Shown here: one piece after another, positions 22,641 to 34,725 of the stretch
How positions within the stretch are numbered: position 1 is the first letter of the stretch
Layout: the number at the start of each line of letters is the position of its first letter
Source: Warburgia ugandensis
Taxonomy: Eukaryota; Streptophyta; Magnoliopsida; Canellales; Canellaceae
Direction of reading: 5' to 3'
DNA: 64,000 bases
NCBI GenBank assembly: GCA_035236585.1
Contig: CP141127.1
Location: 49,428,001 to 49,492,000, forward strand
The notes under the pieces: generated by a model
Seen by the model: the letters and a program-made list of their open reading frames with translations, nothing else
Told to the model about the DNA's origin: nothing
The model's database searches: none
Translations under genes and position numbers: made by a program

Positions 22641-22839
22641 ATCCATTCATGGATCAATGATGAAACCTACAAATTGGTCAATCAAAAGATCGAGCTGAAG
22701 GAAGTACACACGAGAATCAATCTAACATTCTCATTATCACTTGTAAAAGTAGTCATCTAGTGGCTTTCTCTTCATGAATACAATGTATTTTCACATGTAG
22801 GTATGAATCAATACATGGTCATGTAGAATTAGTCATAAT

Positions 22840-23570
22840 GTTTAATTAATCTAACACCTTAGTAAATTTGACCAAGGTAAAACTATTCAATTTAGAAGAA
22901 TCAATATATACTAAAATCCCAATGTTAAAACCACTGGCTAAGTATATGCGTAAATGCACAGGACTAATAAATGATAAAGTCACTCAATAAGGTTAAAACG
23001 CATACTATATACTTAGTCCAATTGTTAGTAAAACCAACATTTGATAAATCTATAATCTGGAAAAACCAAAAGTTGTTCATGGTTTTTAAAATCATAGTCA
23101 ATTGATTCATAAGTGCAAATAGTTCTACATCAAATCAAACTGAAATCATAAATGTGAAAATCAGTCTCATACCCGAGGTGAAAATCCACAAGGAAAGATA
23201 GGTGATCTCAAATCTTCCTCTATGTCTAAAAGAATCTGATAAATTTGTCAAACTAGTGAACTCAAAATAGATGAAGTAGAATCAAGGTGCATAGCCATCA
23301 ATACGAAATATACAAATCCATGCCCACATTGCCGTGGAAAATTGATCGCTCCAATCATGGTGGCATATAGTCCTACCACCCTAGACGAGGTTTAAACTCT
23401 CAAGAAATGACCCACATAATCATCAACACAAAGACATCTATGCTTGCAAGGCCCTATTGTCATCCACTAGTGACTATTGTGGCCTCTACATTTGCTCGTG
23501 AATACCTACACAAACCATGACTCACCAGACCTCATGGGGGCTAGCTTACTAAGGTGTTACTCAAGCATTA
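22840..23570 (-). repeat. Repeat Z, copy 1 (antisense)
   Basis: Shares a long series of landmarks with 34750-35480 and 59830-60200, such as AACATTTGATAAATCT, AACCAAAAGTTGTTC, GTGGCATATAGT and ACCTCATGGG. It contains single units of the 31-bp motif expanded elsewhere. Direction is assigned from H, where Z lies within LTR sequence read on the minus strand. Confidence 0.65.
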
Positions 23571-23599
23571 TGAGTGATTTTTGCATGATCATATATTGA

Positions 23600-24709
23600 T
23601 TTATTCTTGTATATGAAACTACACTAGATTTGTGAAGAAAAAGATGTTAAATAGCTACCATTAGTCATGATAATGAGGAAGTTAGATACCTCACTTTTTG
23701 AAAGTTGATTTAACTATCAAATGATAAACAAATTAGACATTTATAGGGATAGCATGAATAAATCATTTGTGCTGAACGATCTTGAAGAACAATATGTCGC
23801 AGCTAAATGCAAAATGCTTTTGTGTCTGTTAATGAATATTGATCTTAGTATAAATTAAATGTGCATGAAAAGATAAAAGCTTAGAATGCTTAAATTCTTA
23901 AGAAAAGATAAGGCAATAATAATATTCATTGAAAACCTGATAGACTAGGATTCATCTGTCATAACGACTTGTACATGTAAAATGATTTCATAATGGTATG
24001 ATATAATATCTAAGAACTTATAATTTTGACATGAGCACTTTGGAAATAGCATGAGGTTTGTTTCAAGTATGATATTCTCTCAGAATGCATTAATTTATGT
24101 AAATCACGAATTGCATGACAAATAGCTACTTATCCCACCTACACAAGCGCAAGCTTGTTGAGACATTGTAATTGTACACAATGACTTAGATTTGAAGGAT
24201 TTGAATAGAAAGATGAATAGGTTGAACATGAGAGTAGCTGTGGAGTTTAGAATTTTAGAAAGAAGGAGATTTTCCAATAGGTTTTGCACCCTTAGATTAG
24301 CTTTTTGATCATGTGGAGAATGCGAATGTATATTTACTTTCATGTCATGGATTCTTTTATTTTTAATGAAATATGTTGTGATATGGTTGTGACTGGAGGT
24401 TTTGGGAAGTGATAAGTCTTGATATTTATTTTCAAATAGATAAAAAAAGATTTATATTGTCTATTAATTGCACACATGTCCAAAAAATAGAGGAAACTCT
24501 ATCAATTTTTTTATAGAAATAAGACATTTCTTTCACCATAAAATCCTTGTATGTTGTCTAAGAAATGAGATTTGGGATTTTAAGGGAAACTTTCAATGAA
24601 AAAAAAATAAAAATTCTACCATTTTGTTTTCAAAATGAATTTCAAACAAGGTATATCCCGAATTTTGAAAAAGTTTTCAAAAAGTATTTTGAAAAATTAG
24701 GGTGTCACA
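23600..24709 (+). repeat. Element G 5' LTR, 3' portion
   Basis: Sense-strand LTR tail ending GGGTGTCACA at 24709, followed at once by a primer-binding site. The hairpin block at 24144-24187 matches that at 28613-28657 in the second LTR. The left limit is approximate; the first part of this LTR is missing or unrecognisable. Confidence 0.7.
24144..24187 (+). promoter_or_regulatory. Terminal double hairpin, element G 5' LTR
   Basis: Hairpin 1 arms CAAGC and GCTTG (24144-24157). Hairpin 2 pairs CATTGT with ACAATG within GAGACATTG...CAATGACTT. The C-G pair here replaces the T-A pair of the T1 version. Confidence 0.55.
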
Positions 24710-24712
24710 ATT

Positions 24713-24726
24713 TGGTATCATAGCTT
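24713..24726 (+). other. Primer-binding site, element G
   Basis: TGGTATCATAGCTT, three bases after the LTR end. It is complementary, with a mismatch at the ninth base and another at the end, to the 3' end of plant initiator tRNA-Met, the usual primer for minus-strand synthesis in these elements. Confidence 0.75.
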
Positions 24727-25322
24727 AGTTAATCCTCTCACAACTAGTCCAACATGTCAAAAAGTCATATGTAGTCAACTAGTGAGTGTTAGTTCATAAG
24801 GTATGAGTTATATAGATAACTCATATAGGTAATGTTGACTAATGAAAAACAGACACTGCTTATGAAGATTGGTATACTTTAAGAAAACAAGGGGATTTGG
24901 TCCTTGTATGAGTAAGAGTATTCTCATGAGATTAGTATAGTTATTAGAAAAAAGAACTAGAGTTTAAGACTATACAAATAGTATCTTTAACTAAGAACTT
25001 AGATAACTCTTGAAAGATTTGGAGACATTATCTATATGAGTAGAGATTTCATAATAATGTTAATATGTTAGTAAGTAATATTGAGTATTAGAGTGTGTAG
25101 CAAAAGTGGCTCTTTATAGCTTAAAGTAGATAGAAAAGCTACACTAATAAGCGATTATATGTTAAGAGTTTGAAGCTAGGAATCAGGTAATTTTTGAGGA
25201 TTTTTATTAGATTAAAGGAATTATGAGAACTTCAATTCACAATGAGATAATGATGTTTCTAAAAATTTTGAAAGATGTCATCAAAAAATTTTCGGGGCAA
25301 AATTCCTCTAAGGGGGGAATAA
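24727..25322 (+). pseudogene. Element G internal remnant with polypurine tract
   Basis: Only about 0.6 kb separates PBS and second LTR, against 4-5 kb in an autonomous element, so almost all of gag and pol is deleted. No protein motif is readable. The end (TTCGGGGCAAAATTCC, then TAAGGGGGGAATAA at 25309-25322) is a well-preserved PPT region. Confidence 0.75.
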
Positions 25323-28300
25323 TGTAACATGCCAGATTTTTATATATCAATTTAAGTAAATTATGAGGTTATGTTAAATTGGAATAAAAAGAGAATATTG
25401 AATTTTTAAAATTTTAGAGTTCTAGAAAATAAAATTTTTATAGACTTCAAATCAAGTGTTGAAACCTAAATAATTGGATGGTACTCGAAAAATGGATTCT
25501 AATGATACCAAGTTTGCTAGAATCGAAATTCAAACAAAAAAGTTGTAATTTTTCTTGTGAAGGGCAGTTTTGTAATTTCACTAAGTGGGGGTCCACTTGC
25601 AAAAATCAGAATTTGACAGTCAATGGAGTTGAAAAACCATCATTAGTATGACTCACCCCTTTTTTATAGAAATTATGATGTTCAAAATAAAGAAAACATC
25701 ATAATTACACATTGAAATAATTAAGAAGATATTAATTTAAATAATTAAAAGAGGGGGGTAATTTTGATACTAGCACCCTACCACCACATTTAAGTGATTG
25801 AGAATAGACAACTAGGTTTGTTCCCAAACTTGACATGCATGCAGAGAGAAACCCGACAGGAGAGAAAGAAGGAGAAGAAGAAAAGAAGAGGAGGAAGGAG
25901 GAGGAGAAAGGAAGAAAGGGGAAAAATTAGACGCCTGGGAAGTGCATCATGTTGACGAGAGAGGGAAGTAGAAGAAGGGTTATCTGGTTTTGTCAGATTT
26001 GGTGCTCAACAGAGATGGCAGCAACTTGGATTGTCGATCCAAGTTGGTTGCCCTTGACGACACATCTCAGTAGAGAGTTTCCATTGATCTAATCACTGTT
26101 TTGTTTGATCATTCAATTGTAAATGATTTGATGGTTTCAAAAGGAAACTATTAGTCACCATTGTACAATGGGAGAAGATGACTCAGATTGCAGATCTAAC
26201 CATCCATTGTGTTTGTCCCCTCGTTTAGAGTAATACCCCTCAATTGATTTGGTGATTCGACTATTGACAAAGGAGATCTCAAACGAATAGAAGTGGATGG
26301 CTAAGATCAAGGAAGATTGTGTCAATCTGTCCTTAATCCAAAGCTCAGAGTAACAATTCACATGTGGGATTTAGCATTAAAGGTAAGATCTACGATACCC
26401 AACTCTTGGTTTGATGTTTAGAGAAAAATTCATGCAGTTTCATGCTAGATCTAAATTCTTGTAATGATCTAAATGTTGATCTCTAAATCCATTATTAGAC
26501 ATATGTAAATACCTACTTGGTGTAGCTTGGATTTGATTGAGATTATGGTCTAGGTCCAATTAGACAATCTCAGCCATCTGATCAGTTATAATGCAAACAA
26601 TATCTAATAGTGCTTGATTGATGATCAGATGCTACCAGTAAGTTCCAAATCCGTAAAATTGATAGAATAACTCAAATTTAATCATCCTAAAGTGAAAAGA
26701 ATTAGATGATCTAGGACATTCAATTAGATAATAATGAAAAAAGGCCTTGTGACTTCAAATCAATGATCCAATGCAACCATTGTGTTCCTTCACATTAAAT
26801 TAGTAAATATACTTTGAAAATTTTTAGGATTAGAGTATTGATCATTGATAAATTGGAAATCTGACCACTATTCAATCATGAAACACACATACTGTAGATA
26901 TGATCTTGTGAATAGCATATCATATTATTGGTTAGCTACCAATAGACTTAATGCATATAATCTAACCTAGATCTAATGGTGGATTGTATTAGATTTGATG
27001 ATTTGCAAGATCGAACTCTCTAGAATGAGATCTAATCATTGGATGGCTATCAAATATGTGACATTGAATCATGTAATATGATCCACATGAAATTAAATTG
27101 GATCTGACCATTGGATCTTAATTGGACATATGTATTAGAAGGTCATACTACTATGTTACCAAATGAGATAATATCTACATATTGAATGGTAAAGAAATCC
27201 AAAGGTTTGAGGATTTTGGATGATCTAGACCTTTAGATCATAACTAAATCTATTTATTTAACTATATGTGATTGTATTAAACACAAAATTTTTATGCAAT
27301 GTATAGATTGAAGTACACGCGGTCAATCATGAAAAGAGGACAATTAAAGCTAGTGGAATTGATGAATTCGCCACACGAGGTATGTTGTTTGGATGTCTTA
27401 AATTTATATGTATATCCAGATTATGACCAAATTAATGGTCTAGTCAAATAACATCTATCTAGTTGAATACATGTTATGATAGATTTTAATGAATTGATAG
27501 ATGCTTTACAAATTATGAATGCATCATTCTTCAAGGATTAGCAAGCACCTCATATGGTGTATTTTTCCTCTCAATAACTCCTTAGATGATTGTTTTAGTA
27601 TGTGGATAAGATTTGAGATTATACAAATTATAATGATATATGGATGTTATTGAGACATATGAATGATAATGATAGAGATGTGGGGTATCTAAGATTATTG
27701 GTTTAGAATTTACTAATATTTGCATTTCATTTATGTATCTTGTGGATTTTATCTCTTTTTTATTTGATATGTAACTGTGATTTGATGCATGATTTGTATT
27801 TCATTACATTTTTATCCCCATGCATGTAATCAAAGTTTGATTCACAATTTGTACATGTGGGTTATTGATGAGGGTAGCTGATGAGGACGGTCGATGATGG
27901 TAACTGCAAGATCTAGGACAGGCTTCAAGGTGACAACTTTTAGGTGGCAAGCTTCTAGGTGCTCATGATATAGTTGTGGGTTGGGCTAAGATGAATTGTG
28001 AGATTGTTTTTACATGCATGATTTGATTTAATTTTTTCTTTTTGGCATGATTTGACGATAATAAGCTAATATGCTCAGATGCGTGTTTGACATTGATTTT
28101 CCTATGGTGAGTTGATATGCTCTAATGTGGATTTAGCATGGATTTGCCTATGGTGAGTTGATATGCTCTAATTTGATATTGCATGGATTTTCTTAATATT
28201 GAATCAAAAATTAATTCAATTATTTTATTATTTTATCATTGATTAATGCATATTGAAAGCATGAATTATCCTTTACATGGATATCTTGTGATTTTACATG

Positions 28301-28740
28301 TATTGATTTTGTATATGATAATTGTGATACACATGATCATGGTTTGACTTGGCATGGATTTACCCACTTAGTGATCTGATAAATTATTAAATGGATTGAC
28401 ATAAATTTGTCCACATCATGAGTCGATATATGATGAGATGCTATTATATTAAATTATTTGAAATGATATTGAGATGTATGTGATGTGAATGTTATCCTAT
28501 GGCTGAGGCTATATTAATGTATATTGTGCCTTAGAACAAATTATAAATGGCTTGGATATCCAATTGTATTAAGCTTTAGGTATATTGCCAAAGTCGATGC
28601 TAACACACCTACCAAGCACAAGCTTACTGAGACATTGTAATTTGTTTACAATATCTTTGGTTTTGAAGAAAATGATTTGAAGGATAAACAACTAAAGGTA
28701 GATGGATAGTGGATGAGGAAAATAATAGCACTAAGCATTT
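25323..28740 (+). repeat. Element G second LTR, 3' end missing
   Basis: Begins TGTAACATGCC at 25323 directly after the PPT. Contains a purine-only tract (about 25855-25922, GA and GGA repeats) and an AT-rich body matching 57780-59600 and 52480-53023 in reverse. The hairpin block is at 28613-28657. Near 28740 it runs straight into gag-like sequence, without the CACA end or PBS, so the LTR end was deleted or recombined. The frames on either strand are short and unconvincing. Confidence 0.75.
28613..28657 (+). promoter_or_regulatory. Terminal double hairpin, element G second LTR
   Basis: Hairpin 1 is AAGC-ACA-AGCTT-like with one end pair lost. Hairpin 2 pairs GACATTGTAA with TTACAATATCTT; the single C to A mismatch suggests decay from GACATTG/CAATGTC. 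Confidence 0.5.
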
Positions 28741-29760
28741 AGGAGATGTAGTGCTGGCTTGCCACCACCACAAGATGTCCAAGTGGTAGCGAATGGGGCC
28801 CGAGGCAACTTAGTAGATGAGGTCATTGATCTCTTGCTCTAGAGGATGACACCGAAGCTATGAGCTTCAATTGGTACATTAGGTGCAATAGGGGCACTAG
28901 ATCTAGAGGGAGAGGAGCATCCTTCAACAAACAACTTCCTTGAGAGATTTAGGAGGATAGCTCCTAAGTTTTGAGGGAAAGATAGTCCAGAGGAAGCCAA
29001 CTCATGACTAATTGATGTGGAGAGTATCTTTGAGGCCATGGTGGTGCCGGAGGATCACAAAGTAGCAATGGCCACTTTTGTCCTCACAGGTGATGTAGCA
29101 CAATGGTGGCCAACAGCTAGAAGGAAATCTAGGGTGATGATATTATTGCATGGGATGACTTTAAGGTCCCCTTTATGGATATGTTTCTTCCTCCCCATCT
29201 TCAAGAGAAGATGGAACCAGACTTTATGATGCTTGTGTAGGGCAAGAGAACAGTAGCACAATACAAAGTGGAGTTCTCTCAGATGCGCTGGTTTGCCCAA
29301 ATGTGTTCTCTACATAGTTGAAGGCAGCTTAGAAGTTTGTTAGAGGCCTAAATTTTGGTTTGAAGCATTAGGTACTAACTTCCCAACCTACTATAGTAGC
29401 ATGGGCTATAGAGTTTTCCTCCATCCTAGAGCATGACCTAAGGGACATGAGCAAAGATAGGAGCAGATTCATTAGTCCTATGCCCATCTGAGGAGAAGTG
29501 TGGAAGAAGTTTGCCATCAGGAAGAAGATTACACGACAAGCTCAACTAGTACAAGGGCAAACTAGAGGCAAAGGCAATGATTAGGAGTTACGTTAGAGGT
29601 ACCGACATCAGCATCCAGGCTAGCTGTGTTATGGACCAAGGCAATGCTACACTTGTGGCCAACCAGTCCATATAGCACAGGATTGTCCCAAAACTAGTAT
29701 AGTGAGACAATTGTAGTGAGATCAAGGCCAAGATCAGACACCACGGTAGGGTAAGTTGCC
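28741..29760 (+). pseudogene. gag: Ty3/gypsy gag pseudogene
   Basis: Gag is the structural protein of the cytoplasmic virus-like particle. Around 28920-29130 a frame with two stops gives ERFRRIAP, VESIFEAM and ATFVLTGDVAQWW, the hallmark capsid block of plant Ty3 elements. A zinc knuckle CYTCGQPVHIAQDC (CX2CX4HX4C) is intact at 29645-29686. Between them the frame shifts several times and stops occur. The upstream start is not identifiable because the LTR-gag junction is rearranged. No host function is implied. I judge this dead. Confidence 0.85.
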
Positions 29761-30345
29761 TAGGAGTCAGGGGCGAGTATTCACTATTACCACTGACCAA
29801 GAATGCGCATCAAGTGCCGTCATGGACGGTACTATCCTTATTGCTAATAGATATGCATGTGCCCTTGTGGATCTTAGATCCACCCATTCATTCATCTTGC
29901 ATAGTTTTGCTACATGTGTAGGTGTTCTATTGAGTAGATTAGGATTTTTGTTGGAGGTTAGTACATCGATAGGTTAACCCGTGATGGTATAGGAGTATGT
30001 CCAGTTTATACCTATAGTTATCTCAGACAAGGTGCTAAGCGTATATCTTATTATTTTAGACATGGTTGATTTTGATGTGATATTAAGCATGGATTGGTTG
30101 GCTAAGCATGGAACTCTACTCAACTGCAGGAAGAAGTGGGTGACTCTATGTACCCCTAATGGTGAGTCGTTGTATTTTCATGGGAGACCAACATGACTTA
30201 TATCCAGTGGCTACCTGACCTACTTGGCCTATGTTGATGCTAGGAGGAATATACTCCTAACATTGAGGACATTGATGTGGTACATGACTTTAGGAATGTG
30301 TTCCCTAACAAGTTGCCAGGGTTATTGCCTAGGAGAGAGATGAGT
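29761..30345 (+). pseudogene. Ty3/gypsy aspartic protease pseudogene
   Basis: The protease matures the Gag-Pol polyprotein. A frame around 29800-29960 gives ALVDLRSTHSFI, where functional relatives have the catalytic Asp-Thr/Ser-Gly triplet; here it is Asp-Leu-Arg, so the active site is lost. Downstream the protease-linker block is readable as DVILSMDWLAKH near 30075-30115, with stops around it. Position between the gag zinc knuckle and RT is correct for the family. Confidence 0.8.
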
Positions 30346-31170
30346 TCATGATTGAATTATTACTTAGAGTGACTCCTGTCTCCAAGGCTCCTTATCATAT
30401 GACACCCACTGAGTTGAGGAACTAAAAGTGCAGTTACAAGAGTTGCTATATCAAGGATTCATATGCCCTAGTGTTTCATTTTGGGGAGCACCAGTCTTGT
30501 TTGTTAAGAAAAAAGATGGCTCTTTGAGACTGTGTGTAGATTACAAGGCACTTAATGGGGTAACAATGAAGAAAAAATACCCCCTTCCTCACATGGACAA
30601 TCTATTTAATCAGTTGCAATTAGCCAAGGTTTTCTCCAAGGTTGACCTAAGGATAGGCTATTATCAGCTGAGGATAACGGGTAAGAACATACCTAAGACT
30701 GTGTTCACGACTCGATATGGCCACTATGAGTTCTTGGTAATTTTGTTCCACTTGATAAATGCACCTACAGCTTTCATGGACTTGATGAATAGAAAGTTCA
30801 GAGATTTTCTAGACAGGTTATTGATCATGTTTGTTGATGATATTTTGATAAACTCTAATAGTGTAGAGGAGCATAGAAAGCACTTGAGGACTATCTTAGG
30901 CACTCTTTGAGCACTTCGGCTGTATGCCAATGTCTCTAAATGCAAGTTTTGGTTGGATCAGGTACATTTCCTTGGGCATGTTATATCCCAGGATTGCATG
31001 GTGGTGGACCCACAAAAGGTGGAGGCTGTAACCGACTAGGTGCACAATTTTATGGGGTTAGTAGGTTACTATCGACATTTCAGAGAGGTATTCCCTTGGA
31101 TTGCTCTACCTTTGATAGCCCTTACTAAGAAGAACTAGAAGTTTGATTGTTGTGACAGCTATGAGCAGGG
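30346..31170 (+). pseudogene. Ty3/gypsy reverse transcriptase, best preserved domain of the window
   Basis: RT copies element RNA into DNA. An uninterrupted 160-codon stretch at 30428-30910 covers the N-terminal and palm blocks in order: [48 protein letters not shown] and the catalytic FVDDILINS (the YxDD-type box with both aspartates kept). It stops at TGA (30908-30910). The reading continues as LRLYANVSKCKF and VDPQKVEAV, then breaks at a TAG and more stops. Some conserved positions are altered (for example GYHQ to GYYQ, PFGLTNAP to LFHLINAP). The block pattern is that of Tekay/Del-like chromoviruses. The open stretch is probably a chance survival because frame breaks surround it. Confidence 0.9.
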
Positions 31171-31313
31171 TTTCTTGAAGCTGAAGAAGACACTTACCTT
31201 GGTGCTTGTATTATCACTTCCTCAAGGTAGTGGTGGATTTGTAGTGTATAGTGATGCCTTAGGATATGGACTAGGGTGTGTTCTTGTGCAACATGGTAGA
31301 GTCATCATGTATG
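31171..31313 (+). pseudogene. Ty3 RNase H domain, left part
   Basis: Reads KLKKTLT, GGFVVYSDALGYGLGCV and QHGRVIMY, the start of the RNase H domain with its first catalytic Asp (YSDA). It is cut after QHGRVIMY by the insertion at 31314 and resumes at 33264 with [11 protein letters not shown]. Confidence 0.85.
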
Positions 31314-33263
31314 TGTTGTTGTTTTTCGCAAGTGCATGGGCTATTGTGGTAAAGCTAATGCAAGTATGGGTTGATCCCACAAGGATGCACTTTAAGAATT
31401 TGGAGTTTTAATAAAATTTAATTATTTAAAATTTAAAATTAAATGAAAAAAATTAACAAAAAGCAAAATCAAACTTCAGATGTGTTTAATCAATGAAATT
31501 ACAGAGGTCTACTCCAAAGAAAACAAAATTTTAACTAAAAACATAAAAAATTCCACTTCCCTAGACTGCCTATCTTCAAATTTATTCAATTTTGGTCTCT
31601 TAAAATGTGATCCACCTTCATCAACATGTTTTTGGAACTTCTAATTAATGATCCACTGGAGGGATTAGGCAAATTCTAAAAATTCTGAGAGATCTAGGCT
31701 AGATAAGAAATTTGAGATTTAATGGTTCATATCTAAGTTTAGATTCTCAGATTGACAAATAGTGATGATAAACAAGCCATTGGATGTCTTGGGAACAAGT
31801 CTTGAAATTTAATTAAAATTCTTATGTGGAACAGATAAACAACTGAAGCTATCCTATTGGTTTAAGCTAAACCATTGATTAGGTTATGCTTAAATCAATT
31901 AGGATTGGATTGGATTAATCTGAGAATAACATAACTTGGATAACACAAAACATGGATATAGAAAAAATACGAAATAGGGTGAAAGACAAAGAAGGATTCA
32001 AATGAGATTATAATTTTTAGGCAAGGGTGTTTCTAGAATTTTCATGGAAAATTGGTTTTAAAAGAAAAATTACAAAGGGAGCTTGACAAAAGGAAGAAGA
32101 TGATGATGGAGGGGGAGAAGAGGAGGAGAAGAGAGGGGGAGAAAGAGGAAACCCATGTTGGGTTTCTTTCTCTAAGCCATATGGCACTGGAGGAGATGTC
32201 TGTCAGTGCGATGGAGCTATGTTTTTGGACTTGGATTGGATGATCGGTGATGGAGTATCTGGTCTGCCTTGATCAGCTATGTGGGACCAATGGAATGGAT
32301 GGTGATGTGACCCTATCTTGGATTTTTGGTGTCGACCAGAGAGAAGAACAGGAAAGGATACTAGTGCTAGTGAATAAGCAAGCCAGTTTGGTTCGATCTG
32401 TGCGACAGAGGAAATCTGGGCACTAGATCACCCGTGCAGTGTGGAGATGGGGAACTTGAGAGGTCTAGTGCAGACGAGAAAGAATGTAGAAGAAAAGAGG
32501 GGATATAGAGAAAGCTGAGAGGGAGAGACAAGAAGAGAGAAGAAGAGGGAGAGAAGGGATGGGGGGTTGGTCTAGCTACCTCTCATGGTCATCCAAGGGA
32601 AGAGTTGAAGAGAGAGGATGAGAAGAGAAGAGGAAAGAAGAAAGAAGAAAGAAGTGGGAGAAAGGAAGAGAACAGTGAGGTTGAGAGAGATATTATGTGT
32701 GTGTGAGAGAGAGAGAGAAGGGAGAATAAGAGAGTGGATAATAAAGGAAAGGGGTGACTCCTCCTACAGGTCGACTAAAGGAGATGCCAAAAAGAAGAGA
32801 TTCCTTCTATTTTGGCTCTTTCCATTGCCATGTTATTTTCCTTTTGATAAAATATTCTCCTTGATTCCTAATTGAGATCAATGTTCTTTTAGAAAACTAT
32901 CCTATCCATCTTTATGAGTGATCTGATCCATTCATTGCTCTCTTGACTCATTTGCACTGTTGAATTTCAAGCTAAACCATCCATGCCTCTTTTGGTTGAT
33001 CTGCACCATTGAATATTGATTTGAGTTGTCCAACACTTCTTTAGTTGATCTGCAAGACCAAAGACTAGATTAGAGTCATCTAAACCATACATTAAGCATC
33101 TGATTAGCTCATCTGACCATTAATTTTGACAATTTATTGCTGGATGGTCAACTTGAGCTAAATTTTATATTTTATCCAAAAATTACCAAATTAATGAGTT
33201 AAATGGTCTAATTAAATGCTAATCTAGGGGTCTTTTGGCCAAAATTTCACACTTAACAATATG
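31309..33263. mobile_element. Insertion M: solo-LTR-like element splitting RNase H, with 5-bp TSD
   Basis: The inserted sequence runs from TGTTGTTG (31314) to ACTTAACA (33258), 1,945 bp, TG...CA. It is flanked by GTATG (31309-31313) and ATATG (33259-33263), a duplication with one substitution. Removing it restores the RNase H reading. Its first 80 bases hold CGCAAGTGCATGG and GGTTGATCCCACAAGG, words typical of plant LTR ends. The centre (32085-32150 and 32490-32730) is nearly pure purine. No protein is encoded. A solo LTR is most likely; a non-autonomous element is possible. Confidence 0.8.
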
Positions 33264-33530
33264 CTTCTAGGCAATTGAAGAAGCATGAGCAGAATTACCT
33301 CATGCTTGACTTAGATTTAGTGGCAGTTGTATTTGCCCTTAAGCTATGGTGACATTATCTTTATGGGGAGAAATTTGACGTTTTTACTGATTACAAGAGC
33401 CTCAAGTACTTGTTTACTTAGAGTAACCTCAATATGAGATAGAGACATTGGTTAGAGTACCTAAAGGACTTTAACTTCATGATTCAGTACAATTCGAGCA
33501 AGGCTAATTTGGTGTGCCTATGACCTTAGC
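33264..33530 (+). pseudogene. Ty3 RNase H domain, right part
   Basis: Continues from 31313 with [31 protein letters not shown] and MIQYNSSKANL, with stops inside (for example directly after LW and FT). The second catalytic-type Asp region (FTDYKSL, usually FTDHKSL) is present. Confidence 0.85.
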
Positions 33531-34650
33531 ATGAAGTCGGGTAGCATGATCACCAATCTCACCATTCTGTCAGCATTCGTGGATCAAATTTTACAGGCAT
33601 AGCAGTCATGTAGTGAGACCCGAGTATTATGTGACCAAGATGGCTTTGAGAGAGGAGCAGATGGTGGGATCACATATCAGGGTCAATTGGTTGTGCCAAT
33701 AGTAGCATATTTGAGATAGGAATTATTGAGGGCAGCTCATCACTCTAAGTGGGTCATGCATCCAAGGGTATGAAGATTTATCATGACCTGAGAAGAGTAT
33801 TTTGGTGGTAGGGCATGAGGAAAGATATAGCAAAGTGTGTAGCCAGATACATTACTTCTTAGCAGGTCAAGGCTAACCATCAAAGATGTGCAAGGTTGTT
33901 ATAGTGTATAAAGCTCCCATGTTGAAACACGACCACATCATAATGGATTTTGTGGTTGGACTACCCTGACTCATAGTGGACATGATGTGATTTGGGTCAA
34001 GTGGACTGACTTACCAAGTCTACACATTTCCTCCCCATCAAATAGAACAGACCTTATAGAGCCTCACCAAGCTTTACATCAAGGAGATAGTTAGCTTGCA
34101 TGGAGTCTAGCTAGTCATCATTTCAAACAAAAATAGCATGTTCAAGTCTCAATTTTGGTAGAGTGTATAGGAGGGTCTGCGTACCTCTACACATTTTAGA
34201 ACAGCATATCACCCCCAGACTGACAGTCAATCTGGGAGGACGATTCAGACACTAGAGGACATGTTGAGAGCATGCATACTAGATTGGAAAGGTTGTTGAG
34301 ACGAACATCTATCCCTAATAGAGTTTCCTACAACAATAGCTATCACTCGAGCATTGGGATGGCTCTGTGTGAGGCATTGTATGGTAGACCTTGACACACG
34401 CCTACACGTTGGAGCATCATTGGTGAGAGAAAGTTCATCAAATCTGAGTTGGTAGAGCAGTGTTTAGATAAGGTGAGATTGATTAGGATTGCCAACACAA
34501 GGAGGAGAGATTTGAAGTTTCAAGTTGGAGACCATCTCTTTCTAAGAGTTTCTCCAACTAAGGATGTGAGAGATTCAGGGCGAAAGGCAAGTTGAGATCC
34601 AAGTTTGTAGGACCTCAAAAGAGATTCTAAAGAGGATCAGTGGAGTAGCA
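33531..34650 (+). pseudogene. Ty3/gypsy integrase pseudogene
   Basis: Integrase inserts element cDNA. Recognisable pieces in order: an HSKWVMHP zinc-domain remnant (about 33742), KEIVSLHG (about 34082), TAYHPQTDSQSGRTIQTLED (about 34204-34263) and DLKFQVGDHLFLRVSPTK (about 34510-34563). The block corresponding to the second catalytic Asp reads ISNKN instead of VSDRD, and many stops are present, so the enzyme is dead. No chromodomain could be read after it. No polypurine tract or LTR follows in sense; the element's right end is lost where repeat Z starts. Confidence 0.85.
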
Positions 34651-34725
34651 AATAGATTAGCTTTCTAATTTAGTGGAGAAAGAGAATATATATTTGATTA
34701 CATGTTGTACCTAAATCGAAGATTT

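Noticed and set aside
32618..32875. Arg/Glu/Lys-rich 85-codon frame
   Set aside because: Translation of a nearly pure purine tract inside insertion M. Low complexity.
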